Of a stretch of DNA of 44,438 bases, positions 33,063-41,288 are shown piece by piece. The DNA is taken from assembly GCA_017941505.1 (NCBI GenBank), contig JAGAWH010000021.1, forward strand, positions 1-44,438, read 5' to 3'. Made by a program: the position numbers and the translations under genes. The notes under the pieces were generated by a model that did not search any database, was not told the origin of the DNA, and saw nothing but the letters and a program-made list of their open reading frames with translations. Positions within the stretch are counted from its first letter, which is position 1; each line of letters begins with the position of its first letter. This stretch comes from Faecalicoccus sp. (GTDB lineage: Bacteria > Bacillota_I > Bacilli_A > Erysipelotrichales > Erysipelotrichaceae).

Positions 33063-33896
33063 TCAAAGCTTTAGCCCGGTTTTCAAAAGAAATTCATCTA
33101 TGGTCATATTAATCTTATCAGCTGCCTGGGATACTGTTAAAACACCCTCTTCAACAAGCTGCTTAAGCATTTCCATTTGTCCTTCTTTTCGACCTTCTTT
33201 TCTCGCAACAGTCATGTCATTGTAATAATCGTTGAGTGCCTTCTCACGTACCCAGATCTGTTCCTGTAATACTTCATCCGCATTTAGTTCATATACGGCA
33301 TCCGTCGCTTTTTGTATAGCTGGGTTCTGTGTGTTTGATTTAATCATGTCTAATTTCTCCTTGCTGTCAGCCTTGAAAACCTGCATCCACATCTGCCTAT
33401 CGTCATTTGGAATCATTTCATCAGGGACTTTCGGTAACTCGAAAAAATGAATAGACAGCTTATCTGTCAATTTATGAAATCTTGTTTCGTTTAGTATGGA
33501 ATATTTTGAATGATATTCCTCAAACTCGAGAAAGTTAAATCCCAGAATATTGATAGAATATGTCTGATGTAGATCCTCGTAATCTTCTCCGGATTTTAGC
33601 TTTTTGATGTACATCTTCGACCAATAATACAATACACGCTCCGCGCTTAATCCATTTTTATGTGCCTGCATTTTGATATTGAACTTACGATCTGCCGTGC
33701 GTACATGGATATCCAGTCGAATAAGCTTTTCATCGGATGTTTCAGGAACCAGTTCCGGATTAAGAACAATAATTTCATCTTCGTCCTTAAATGTCAGATC
33801 CAGAATATCTTCAAGAAAAACTCTCAATAAATCTTGATGACGAACAAACAATGCCTTAAATACCACATCATAAGAAGCAGAAACGATATCAGCCAT
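33063..33896 (-). CDS. Rpn-family PD-(D/E)XK nuclease (recombination-promoting type)
   Basis: 277 residues. SYDVVFKALFVRHQDLLRVF opens the Rpn/PDDEXK-transposase family; the core strand reads RLDIHVRTADRKFNIKMQAH. Members normally have IEMQ or similar there; this one has IKMQ, so the catalytic Glu is Lys. The C-terminus (VSQAADKINMTIDEFLLKTG) is the usual helical tail. Rpn proteins are DNA endonucleases promoting recA-independent recombination and often occur in many variable copies. With Lys at the active site this copy may be inactive. Confidence 0.85.
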   Translation of the reverse strand: MADIVSASYDVVFKALFVRHQDLLRVFLEDILDLTFKDEDEIIVLNPELVPETSDEKLIRLDIHVRTADRKFNIKMQAHKNGLSAERVLYYWSKMYIKKLKSGEDYEDLHQTYSINILGFNFLEFEEYHSKYSILNETRFHKLTDKLSIHFFELPKVPDEMIPNDDRQMWMQVFKADSKEKLDMIKSNTQNPAIQKATDAVYELNADEVLQEQIWVREKALNDYYNDMTVARKEGRKEGQMEMLKQLVEEGVLTVSQAADKINMTIDEFLLKTGLKL

Positions 33897-34071
33897 CTAT
33901 CTCACTCTCCTTTACATTATATCATGCATCTGATGGCGTAGAATCAACTGTAGGGATATCTACACTTACTAATACGCAAAAATAATGTTTAGGGAAAAAT
34001 GTTTAATTAACTTTTCAAAGAATTACCAGACATATCTAAAAATCGTGAAACGATTAATAACGTGACGTTAT

Positions 34072-34097
34072 AAAAAAAGACACTCTCAAAAGTGTCT
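34072..34097 (-). terminator. Terminator of the DUF4143 ATPase gene
   Basis: AGACACT and AGTGTCT perfect arms around CTCAAA, then a run of T on the minus strand. Confidence 0.75.
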
Positions 34098-34121
34098 ATC
34101 CTTTTAACAATTAAGGCTTTA

Positions 34122-35456
34122 TCACAGATACTTTTCAATTCGATACATCAAGAAAAGCGGAAGCGTATAGAACTCTACGTTTTCTTTTGTTTCTGATTTT
34201 GATACATTTTTTAATGAACATTTAAAGCCCCGTTTAGGTCTATAATCCCGAAGATAATTGACAAAGCTTTTGGCTCTTGTATTGTCCGCATATTTCACTT
34301 CCATGGGATATACATATCCATCTTTTTCCAGAATGAAATCCACTTCTGCTGTATTTCCGGAACGATAAAAATACGGATTAAATCCCTTCTTTACCAACTC
34401 ACCTTCAACATAATTTTCTGCCAGTGCTCCTTTAAAACCTGAAGAGAGCCTATCTTCCAGGATCATTCTATAAGATACTTCTGCTTTTCTTCTTAAAAGC
34501 CCGACATCCGCCATATAAACCTTGAAATAAGAAGAGTCGCAGTTTGATTTCAAAGGTGAAACAGGATGATTAACCATCTTTGGCGTATAAATCAAGCCGG
34601 CAGAAATCAACCACTGTAATGCATCTTCAAGATCAGAAGCTCTTTTTCCTGCCTTTACATGGGAAAAGACAAATTTATTGTTTTCTCTGGCAATCTGGTT
34701 GGGAATAGAATCCCATATCCAATGAAGTTTCGGCACCTGTGAAATAGGTGCATGCTTTGAAAAATCTGCTTCATAATCACGAAGAATATTTCCCTGAATT
34801 TCATCTATTCTTCCATAGTTATGATCATCAATCCAGCTTTGTACACTGGCCGGCATTCCCCCAACAATATAATAGTTTTTTAAATATTTAGACATAATAT
34901 CCATATAAGAATCCGGCAGGCTTCTTTCCAAAGCATAGTTTTCCAATATTTGAATATATTTTTCTCCATCATCTGCCATAACAAACTCTTTAAAAGACAT
35001 TGGATACATCGTAACACGATCCACTTTTCCAACGGGGAACGAAAAACCTTTATCTTCTTTTTCGAGTTTCATTAGTTTAACGCCTAACAAAGAGCCTGCT
35101 GCGATGATATGAAGATTCGGCATATTCTCACAGAAGTATTTTAAAGAAGTAATGGCCCTCGGACATTCCTGTATTTCATCAAAAATTAAAAGTGTGTTCC
35201 CTTCTTCTATCTTTCTTTCCAGGATTATTGTTTCCAACTCTTTTATGATTCGATTTACATCATAATCATATTCAAATATATCTCTTGCCTGTGCATTTTC
35301 TTCTAAATTCAGATAGGCCGTATCCTTGAAGTAAATGCTTCCGAATTCTTTCATACTGTATGTCTTACCACACTGTCTGACACCGGTTAGAAGAAGAGGT
35401 TTTCGATTTTTACTTTCTTTCCATTCCAAAAGTTTATTCATTATATCTCTTTTCAT
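34122..35456 (-). CDS. AAA ATPase with DUF4143 domain
   Basis: 444 residues. Walker A GVRQCGKTYS (~21-30), Walker B LLIFDEIQECPRAITSLKYF (~88-107), and sensor IIAAGSLLGVKL form the N-terminal ATPase; the C-terminal DUF4143 domain (~200-400) contains GLIYTPKMVNHPVSPLK, LAENYVEGELVKKGFNPYFY and AEVDFILEKDGYVYPMEVKY, a PD-(D/E)XK-like fold. The family is widespread in commensals and has no established function. A perfect inverted repeat lies upstream (35484-35525), likely autoregulatory. Confidence 0.88.
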   Translation of the reverse strand: MKRDIMNKLLEWKESKNRKPLLLTGVRQCGKTYSMKEFGSIYFKDTAYLNLEENAQARDIFEYDYDVNRIIKELETIILERKIEEGNTLLIFDEIQECPRAITSLKYFCENMPNLHIIAAGSLLGVKLMKLEKEDKGFSFPVGKVDRVTMYPMSFKEFVMADDGEKYIQILENYALERSLPDSYMDIMSKYLKNYYIVGGMPASVQSWIDDHNYGRIDEIQGNILRDYEADFSKHAPISQVPKLHWIWDSIPNQIARENNKFVFSHVKAGKRASDLEDALQWLISAGLIYTPKMVNHPVSPLKSNCDSSYFKVYMADVGLLRRKAEVSYRMILEDRLSSGFKGALAENYVEGELVKKGFNPYFYRSGNTAEVDFILEKDGYVYPMEVKYADNTRAKSFVNYLRDYRPKRGFKCSLKNVSKSETKENVEFYTLPLFLMYRIEKYL

Positions 35457-35483
35457 ACTATCACCAATTATATTTTACACTTT

Positions 35484-35525
35484 TTCCTATGAAAAATGTA
35501 GTATAGACTGCGTTTTTCATAGGAA
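35484..35525. promoter_or_regulatory. Inverted repeat upstream of DUF4143 gene
   Basis: TTCCTATGAAAAA (35484-35496) and TTTTTCATAGGAA (35513-35525) are perfect 13-base arms with 16 bases between. TATAAT-like sequence for the minus-strand gene lies just downstream. Confidence 0.65.
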
Positions 35526-35566
35526 CTTTGTCGGTTAGTTTCATATATGCCATGAATCCGGACATC

Positions 35567-35600
35567 AAAAAAATACTCCATGGATTAAACCCATGAAGCA
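35567..35600 (-). terminator. Terminator-like hairpin at the esterase fragment
   Basis: CATGGG and CCATGG arms around an AT loop then TTTTTTT on the minus strand; it overlaps the stop of the fragment at 35585. Confidence 0.5.
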
Positions 35601-35779
35601 TCATCATTAAATATTTTCATGTAATCAAGAATATGACTCATCGCATCTTCAAACTGTTCCCCGAAAAATTCATGACCTCCATTCTTGATTGTATATAATT
35701 CACAATTCAAAATCACTTCGTCTATTCCTTGTGAAATGGAGATATCTACGATGGAATCGCAGTCTCTAAGCATTATCAA
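35585..35779 (-). pseudogene. Alpha/beta hydrolase C-terminal fragment
   Basis: RDCDSIVDISISQGIDEVIL, NCELYTIKNGGHEFFGEQFE and DAMSHILDYM match the end of a dienelactone-hydrolase-like enzyme, with the catalytic Asp (DCDSIV) and His (GGHEF). The front of the gene is missing, and the only start codon is TTG. It does not match the end of the neighbouring intact hydrolase, so it is from another gene. Confidence 0.7.
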
Positions 35780-35808
35780 TACAATAAATATTGATACTAT
35801 TTTTTCAT

Positions 35809-36765
35809 CTATTTCAGATTCTCCTTAAAGAAGGTTTCTAATTTATCAAACGGAATACGATCTACGCGGTCATACAGATCAATATGTTCGGCATCCTCTA
35901 CCACATACAATTCCTTTGGCTCTGATGCCATATCATATGCCTTTTCAGAGAAAGCTTTAGAATGTGCTCTATCTCCCGTAATAAACAGGATCGGTCTAGG
36001 TGAAATTTCTTGAATATACTGTAAGGCAGAAAATTGCATCATCGACAACATGGATGTAGCTGTAAAGCCATAACATGCGTTGACATGATGACCTCTTTTT
36101 GTCGCATAGAAACGGTTCCATTCATTTGTAAGAGGATCTGTTTCAGGAAGGTCTGCTGCCTTCTCATAAGGAACTTCCGGATAGTTTGGATGAATTTCCT
36201 GTGTTCCTCTTTCAAAATCATCCCAGCGCTTTTGCGCTAATTCTTTTTTCTGATTTTCAATCACTTCTGCCGGCATGCCAAACATCGTTCTTCCACCGGT
36301 AATGTCATACATCACTGCTGTGGCAATGGCTTTAATTCTAGGATCCACCGATGCAGCGGACAGGGCAAATCCACCGCTTCCGCAAATTCCGATCACACCG
36401 ATCTTATCTCTGTCTACATAGGGTACTGTTACTCCCAGATAATCAACGGCAGCACTAAAGCTTTCCGCAAACAATTCCGGTGAGGAAATATTTCTTGGCT
36501 CTCCACCGGATTCACCCATAAATACCTGGTCAAATGTAAGAACCACAAAACCTCTTTGGGCGAGTTCATTGGCATATACAGAAGGTCCCTGTTCTTTTAC
36601 ACCGCCATAAGGAGCACCGACAATCAATGCAGGATACTTCTTCTGTGCATCCTTATTTTTAGGGCTGTAGATATCTGCTGCAACGGCAATTCCATAGCGG
36701 TTATTGTAACGAACGTGTTCTCTTGTAACATTCTCATTTAACTTTGTGATATATCCAAATGGCAT
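35809..36765 (-). CDS. Alpha/beta hydrolase (YcjY/dienelactone-hydrolase-like)
   Basis: 318 residues. YPALIVGAPYGGVKEQGPSV, the nucleophile turn IGICGSGGFALSA (~residue 125), RPILFITGDRAHSKAFSEKA with the acid, and VVEDAEHIDLYDRVDRIPFD with the His form a catalytic triad. The family cleaves small esters and has unclear natural substrates. Start follows AGGAGG. It stands alone. Confidence 0.85.
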   Translation of the reverse strand: MPFGYITKLNENVTREHVRYNNRYGIAVAADIYSPKNKDAQKKYPALIVGAPYGGVKEQGPSVYANELAQRGFVVLTFDQVFMGESGGEPRNISSPELFAESFSAAVDYLGVTVPYVDRDKIGVIGICGSGGFALSAASVDPRIKAIATAVMYDITGGRTMFGMPAEVIENQKKELAQKRWDDFERGTQEIHPNYPEVPYEKAADLPETDPLTNEWNRFYATKRGHHVNACYGFTATSMLSMMQFSALQYIQEISPRPILFITGDRAHSKAFSEKAYDMASEPKELYVVEDAEHIDLYDRVDRIPFDKLETFFKENLK

Positions 36766-36892
36766 ACTTAATTCCTCCTAAGAACTGTTGTTCTTATTTC
36801 TAAATTCATTGGATTTTATATTTCTTTGATATACAAATACTTTATATCTATGCATTGGTATAGGATATATGCATAGGAATTAATTGTCATTT

Positions 36893-36975
36893 CCAAATGT
36901 TCATATCTTTGGCACTTGTCTTTATCATCGGTATCTAAGATGACAGGAAATCCTTTCTAATCAGTTATCTTAAAT
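36893..36975 (-). pseudogene. GNAT gene remnant
   Basis: The plus-strand text TTTATCATCGGTATCTAAGA and neighbouring bases match the intact GNAT gene at ~37220-37305, with substitutions and a missing remainder. The 36766-37144 gap otherwise holds only the two hairpin repeats below. Confidence 0.8.
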
Positions 36976-36980
36976 ACGCA

Positions 36981-37088
36981 ATAATCCGCCAAAGGCACAC
37001 ATTTTATATATGCTGTGGCGGTTTATCTAATAAATTCACTACAATAATCCGCCAGAAATACATATTTTATATGCGCTATGGCGGTTTA
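36981..37088. repeat. Two tandem imperfect hairpin repeats
   Basis: Copies at 36981-37026 and 37044-37088 each read ATAATCCGCCA ... TGGCGGTTTAT with an ATTTTATAT-type loop. The second copy differs by several compensating or neutral changes. Confidence 0.8.
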
Positions 37089-37123
37089 TTGTATTTGTTC
37101 ATTTCCCGGTTGATGTTATAAAC

Positions 37124-37146
37124 AAAAGAGAGGGTTTGCCTCTCTT
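37124..37146 (-). terminator. Terminator of the GNAT gene
   Basis: AAGAGAGG and CCTCTCTT perfect arms around GTTTG, then TTTTGTTT on the minus strand; it overlaps the stop codon. Confidence 0.7.
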
Positions 37147-37768
37147 ATTGCTGTGGTTCACGAATCAAATCATACATATGGAAGGATTCACCGCAATTAC
37201 GGATACGGTCTAATTTCATACCCAGATGTACATATCTTTGGCATTTATCTTTATCATCGGTATCTAAAATAACAGGAAGTCCTTTTTGATCAGCCATATC
37301 AAACACATAATCCAACATCTTTTTCATATATCCCTGATGCTGGTATTCCGACTTCACAACCAACACCTCAATGCGGATAAACTTCCTTTTTGCTTTCATC
37401 ATTCTAGTTTCAATGGTATTGCCATCCGAAAAACAGGCAGATATAAAATCTTTCATGTTTTTGATACCGCCTAAAGCCTTTCTTTCTGCTGCAATCATTT
37501 TCAAACCATCGATTACACCGATATTTCCTATCCCTTCACCGGAAAGAATCAAATACCCTTCTTCCCTCTCAGAAGTTGTATACAATAATCCACTGTTATA
37601 AGAAGCCTTTACAATGGCATTGATATACATAAACATATCTTCTCTTGTCCAGATATATTTCCGTAATCCCTTATCTTCGATATTATACTTATAATCAAAA
37701 AAGGCATCCGCAATACAATGTGATATTTCATCAATACGATCATTGGATAGATTTTCTAATTTATACAT
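37145..37768 (-). CDS. GNAT-family N-acetyltransferase
   Basis: 207 residues with a GNAT C-terminal core: FIRIEVLVVKSEYQHQGYMK (motif A, Q-x-x-G-x-M/K variant), KMLDYVFDMADQKGLPVILD and TDDKDKCQRYVHLGMKLDRI. The substrate is unknown. The start sits at the 5' edge of the divergent SdpI-type gene region. Confidence 0.8.
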   Translation of the reverse strand: MYKLENLSNDRIDEISHCIADAFFDYKYNIEDKGLRKYIWTREDMFMYINAIVKASYNSGLLYTTSEREEGYLILSGEGIGNIGVIDGLKMIAAERKALGGIKNMKDFISACFSDGNTIETRMMKAKRKFIRIEVLVVKSEYQHQGYMKKMLDYVFDMADQKGLPVILDTDDKDKCQRYVHLGMKLDRIRNCGESFHMYDLIREPQQ

Positions 37769-37861
37769 TTGTTACTCCTTTTCCCTGAAACGCAGCACCT
37801 GCAAGAATTCCTTTACAAATTGAAATATCCTTTCCTATACTTTGTATATGAGGATACAACT

Positions 37862-38230
37862 ATGAGCTTTTGGATATTTATGTTTATTGTGGATTTATTA
37901 ATTCCTATGATCTTAATTGGATTTGGATGGTATCTTAAAAATCATCCTCCCAAAGACATCAATTTCCTATTTGGTTATCGAACAATTCGATCCATGAAAA
38001 ACCAGGATACCTGGAATTTTGCCCAACAATACTGTGGAAAACTTTGGATAAACCTAGGCTTAATTATGCTTCCGATTGTATGTATCATCCTATTTTCATG
38101 TCGAAATGAAAGTAAATCGAACATAGGAATGATCGGCGGAATTCTCAATATGATAGAGTTAATTCCCTTATTTTTATCCATTTTCATAACTGAACATGCA
38201 CTTAAGAAAAAATTTGAAAACGTCAATTGA
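37862..38230 (+). CDS. SdpI-family membrane protein
   Basis: 122 residues, three membrane helices (FWIFMFIVDLLIPMILIGFG, LWINLGLIMLPIVCIILFS, MIELIPLFLSIFITEHAL) and the family motif FGYRTIRSMKNQDTWNFAQQ. SdpI in Bacillus is the immunity protein against the SDP toxin; most homologues are uncharacterised. ATG at 37862 follows GAGGA; the TTG at 37769 is rejected. Its last codons and stop overlap those of the opposite-strand ATC-hydrolase-like gene inside a palindrome. Confidence 0.85.
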   Translation: MSFWIFMFIVDLLIPMILIGFGWYLKNHPPKDINFLFGYRTIRSMKNQDTWNFAQQYCGKLWINLGLIMLPIVCIILFSCRNESKSNIGMIGGILNMIELIPLFLSIFITEHALKKKFENVN

Positions 38231-38236
38231 CGTTTT
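38217..38236. terminator. Bidirectional terminator overlapping two stop codons
   Basis: AAAACGTCAATTGACGTTTT is a perfect 20-base palindrome. It contains the TGA of the SdpI-type gene (38228-38230) and of the converging gene (38225-38223). Both proteins thus end Asn-Val-Asn. Confidence 0.8.
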
Positions 38237-38861
38237 TCTTTTTATATCCGCAGTCACAATACGGTCCACCGGAAGCTAATGTATATTCCCGGACAAAATC
38301 CGATGCCCCTCCTGCCTCACTCATCGTATAGTCCAAATGACACATCGCAGGCACATATTCAAATAAACCAAGCTCTCTCATAAGTGTACAGATACCACAT
38401 TTGGTAAAGCGGGCTTCATATCCGCTGTTATCAGGATATGGATAATACTCCATATTCCAGGAATACGGATTACGCTCTGCAGCCTTAAGAGCAGCAGTCT
38501 TCTTCATTCCTTCCAGATCTTTATCGGTAAACTTCTTCTTGCCGCTCATTCTACAGAACCATCTTGTCGGCGGATTCATCATTGCCTTCGCATAGAAATC
38601 CGTTAATTCATCAACACTAGGCTTTCTTTTCATCTGTAATAAAAAGGCAGAAAATAAAGCACAGTTGACAATATTCATCTTAAAGCGGTCTTCCTTTTCA
38701 AACTCAGGAATATGCTCAATGATTTCCTTATATTTCGGTTTGGCATTACTTGTGATTCTTTTAGCTTCTTCAGTACTAAAATGAAGGGTTTCTACCAAAT
38801 GTTTTTGAAAAGAATGTTTATATAAATACCACATGCCCCAGGGCATTCCCATATACTTCAT
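38223..38861 (-). CDS. ATC-hydrolase-like protein (copy B)
   Basis: 212 residues. FTKCGICTLMRELGLFEYVP, AMCHLDYTMSE and YTLASGGPYCDCGY carry the same Cys clusters as copy A. The N-terminal part is helical (HSFQKHLVETLHFSTEEAKR). ATG at 38861 sits in a TAATG overlap with the preceding hydrolase gene, with AAAGGAG 8 bases before; the longer frame to 38942 is rejected. It is the last gene of the 41991-38223 operon. Substrate unknown; see copy A for the family caveat. Confidence 0.8.
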   Translation of the reverse strand: MKYMGMPWGMWYLYKHSFQKHLVETLHFSTEEAKRITSNAKPKYKEIIEHIPEFEKEDRFKMNIVNCALFSAFLLQMKRKPSVDELTDFYAKAMMNPPTRWFCRMSGKKKFTDKDLEGMKKTAALKAAERNPYSWNMEYYPYPDNSGYEARFTKCGICTLMRELGLFEYVPAMCHLDYTMSEAGGASDFVREYTLASGGPYCDCGYKKKNVN

Positions 38862-39772
38862 TACCATTCTCCTTTCATTAAGCGAACCATCATCTTCCAG
38901 CCTTCTTTTGCCTCCGGACAAATCGGAAATACCGGATAACAATGGAACATACCCTCCCCTACAATCATCTGATAGGTAACATGATATTTTTTCATGGCTG
39001 CTTCAAAAGAAGGAGCACAGGCATATAAAGTTTCATCACTACCGTAAATAAAGGTTACCTTTGGACAGTTGGTAAAATCCCCTCTTTGAAGATATAGAGT
39101 ATATTCAGGAACCGAGTTATCACCATGGGGCATAATATCCTTTGCGGTTCTCATAAATTCAGCCGGTATTGCCACATCAAGCTTGTCTAACTCCAACATA
39201 CGCTGCCACTCTTCATCGGTATCCACACAGGTACCCGGTGATATGGCCATAATGTATCCCGGCATAGGTACATCATCATGCCCATCATTTATGTAACAAA
39301 CCATTCCTAAAGCTAAATTTCCTCCCGATGAAGTCCCTAGAACAGAGATATGTTTGGCATCATAATCTTTCAACATCAACCGATAGGTTTCATGAATCAT
39401 TTCATAGGCCTTTGTGATCGGATAATCCGTACACAAAGGATAATACGGTACAAATACATCCAAACCGGTTTCTTTCGCAAAACGTAATGCCTTTCTTACA
39501 GAATCGGGCCTGGGAGCGGATACCATACCGCCTCCGATGATAAATAAATTGGCTCTTCTGGCACGATCTTTATGAATCATCTTGATGACCGGAAAGCCCA
39601 TCACTTCAATTTGTTCGATATTAAAATCATCATCCTGAAGCTTAGGAATCTTATTTTTGGCATTCTGCCTACGGCGGTTTTCCAGTAATTCATCAATTGT
39701 CATACCGCTCCATTGTTTCTTGATGTCAATTCTTTTCACAATGCGTTTTAATACTTCATATGTAAGTGACAT
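38861..39772 (-). CDS. Alpha/beta hydrolase fold esterase (HSL-like)
   Basis: 303 residues. LFIIGGGMVSAPRPDSVRKA holds the oxyanion position (GGG preceded by Ile, not His, of HGGG), HISVLGTSSGGNLALGMV gives the GxSxG nucleophile (~residue 150), and VGEGMFHCYPVFPICPEA gives the late His. It hydrolyses an unknown ester or amide. It is coupled to the ATC-hydrolase-like copy B by a TAATG overlap and to the methyltransferase gene by a 12-base gap. Confidence 0.83.
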   Translation of the reverse strand: MSLTYEVLKRIVKRIDIKKQWSGMTIDELLENRRRQNAKNKIPKLQDDDFNIEQIEVMGFPVIKMIHKDRARRANLFIIGGGMVSAPRPDSVRKALRFAKETGLDVFVPYYPLCTDYPITKAYEMIHETYRLMLKDYDAKHISVLGTSSGGNLALGMVCYINDGHDDVPMPGYIMAISPGTCVDTDEEWQRMLELDKLDVAIPAEFMRTAKDIMPHGDNSVPEYTLYLQRGDFTNCPKVTFIYGSDETLYACAPSFEAAMKKYHVTYQMIVGEGMFHCYPVFPICPEAKEGWKMMVRLMKGEW

Positions 39773-39784
39773 ATTTGTCCTCCT

Positions 39785-40594
39785 CTAAAATTCAACATGC
39801 ACCACATAATATTTCTTTCTTTTTGAAAGAATATATAATTTGGTGATCCAGCTGTAATGAATATTCTCCAACGGGTATCCTTCAAAATAACTTTTTTGAA
39901 TGACTTTTTTCACATTTGGACTCATCAAAGGAATTTCCTTTTCTGCATCCTCCATGTTAAAAGAAATCTTTGTATCATTTCCTGTCATTTGAATCTGTTT
40001 GTTTCCGGCAGATGCTCCCTTTTTACTGACAAAGTCAAACACAAATACTCCTTCAGGAAAATGTTTGGCCATATCATCAATTAATTCTTTCACTTCCCCG
40101 TACGTTAAGTAATGTAAGACACCGGCCGCCAGAAAGATAATTCCGTCTTCTTTTTGATACGGAATCTTTTCAAACCAGCTGTGATCGGTAATATCCGATA
40201 CGATATTGATCTCCTTTGATCCGGCAGGAATATATTTTTTACGGCATTCAATGACCGGTTCAAAATCAATATTGACCCAGGTATTGGTTTCATTTTTCAT
40301 CTGTCTGCGTAAACAGGAAAGCCCTGCTCCCAGTTCCACGATCACGGCACCCGGATACCTTTCTAAATACTCCTTAATTTCACAGGCAAAATCATATTGA
40401 CGAATGGCTCCGGCAAGCGCAGCGCATTCTAAATTGTACAAAATAGAAGGCGGTCGTTTTTCTCCCATCTCATTTAAAATTCTTATCGAATCAGTATCCG
40501 GTAATATTGTCGGTAATTTCTTAACTGCTATAGCCCTTGACCATAAAGGAATACACAATGTTCTTTCTACACTGTCTTTAGAAAACTCACTCAT
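39785..40594 (-). CDS. LCM-type SAM-dependent methyltransferase
   Basis: 269 residues of the leucine-carboxyl-methyltransferase-like (PF04072) family: YLERYPGAVIVELGAGLSCL with motif I ELGAGLS (~residue 93), NIDFEPVIECRKKYI with the acidic post-I residue, IFLAAGVLHYLTYGEVKELI and GVFVFDF. Members methylate carboxylates or polyketide-like metabolites. It overlaps copy C by 8 bases. It implies that the operon modifies a small carboxylate or thiol metabolite (inference). Confidence 0.85.
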   Translation of the reverse strand: MSEFSKDSVERTLCIPLWSRAIAVKKLPTILPDTDSIRILNEMGEKRPPSILYNLECAALAGAIRQYDFACEIKEYLERYPGAVIVELGAGLSCLRRQMKNETNTWVNIDFEPVIECRKKYIPAGSKEINIVSDITDHSWFEKIPYQKEDGIIFLAAGVLHYLTYGEVKELIDDMAKHFPEGVFVFDFVSKKGASAGNKQIQMTGNDTKISFNMEDAEKEIPLMSPNVKKVIQKSYFEGYPLENIHYSWITKLYILSKRKKYYVVHVEF

Positions 40595-41288
40595 TCCTTA
40601 TCCTCCTGCTGACTAAAAAGCCACCTTCATCCATAACGGTCTCATACTCTTTGGCGATGGGATTTTGATTACCTACAATCAAATAATCACAGATATTTCC
40701 GTTGCCGCATGTAGAGCAGCGAATCAGCTTTCCGTGAATCTGTGATATGCCATAGAAATCAGAATTACACATCAAAGGTAAAATATGTAACAAATTATAT
40801 TTTTTGGCAAATTGGGCATTGGGACATTGTGTAAAAGAATATCTTACCGCATGATTTTTGACATCATACGGTTCAAATTCGGTAATAAAAGTATCCGGAT
40901 ATTTTTGTGCCTGTACCTGATCCTTTTTAGCGGAATTTATAAAAATCGATGCAGCTAACCGCATATCCAAGGGACGGTTGATATTAATCAACTTACCGAG
41001 TGTTTTGAGCTGTCCCATAAATAACTCTTCGATAAATCCCTGTAGTTTTTCATTGGGTATTCTTTCCGGTAAAGCCTGCACAAAGCTAAAGACAAGAACT
41101 GCCCCATAGATCGCATGAGAGTGATTATTGTCCTTTCCTCCGTAATCCGGTAAATCTTTTAAGTAGGCATTATAACTTTCTTCTATTTGTTGAAAAATCG
41201 GCTCATAATTCTCATAGCGTTCCTTCACCCATTTTTGTATTTCTTTCCAATACGATAATTTTTCTAAAGGAATATGATTATTCACCAT
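40587..41288 (-). CDS. ATC-hydrolase-like protein (copy C)
   Basis: 233 residues. YSFTQCPNAQFAKKYNLLHI, LPLMCNSDFYGISQIHGKLI and RCSTCGNGNICDYLIVGNQ align with copies A and B. The first cluster keeps one Cys only (TQCPNAQ), and the last is richer (C-x2-C-x5-C). The N-terminal ~90 residues are helical. It overlaps the membrane-protein gene upstream by 11 bases and the LCM gene downstream by 8. Confidence 0.75.
   Translation of the reverse strand: MVNNHIPLEKLSYWKEIQKWVKERYENYEPIFQQIEESYNAYLKDLPDYGGKDNNHSHAIYGAVLVFSFVQALPERIPNEKLQGFIEELFMGQLKTLGKLININRPLDMRLAASIFINSAKKDQVQAQKYPDTFITEFEPYDVKNHAVRYSFTQCPNAQFAKKYNLLHILPLMCNSDFYGISQIHGKLIRCSTCGNGNICDYLIVGNQNPIAKEYETVMDEGGFLVSRRIRNE

Noticed and set aside
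33063..33896. Active transposase of an insertion sequence
   Set aside because: The family is an Rpn nuclease, and no terminal inverted repeats or target duplications are seen around it.
36981..37088. CRISPR-like repeat pair
   Set aside because: Only two copies, each self-complementary along its whole length, with no spacer of constant length and no cas gene.
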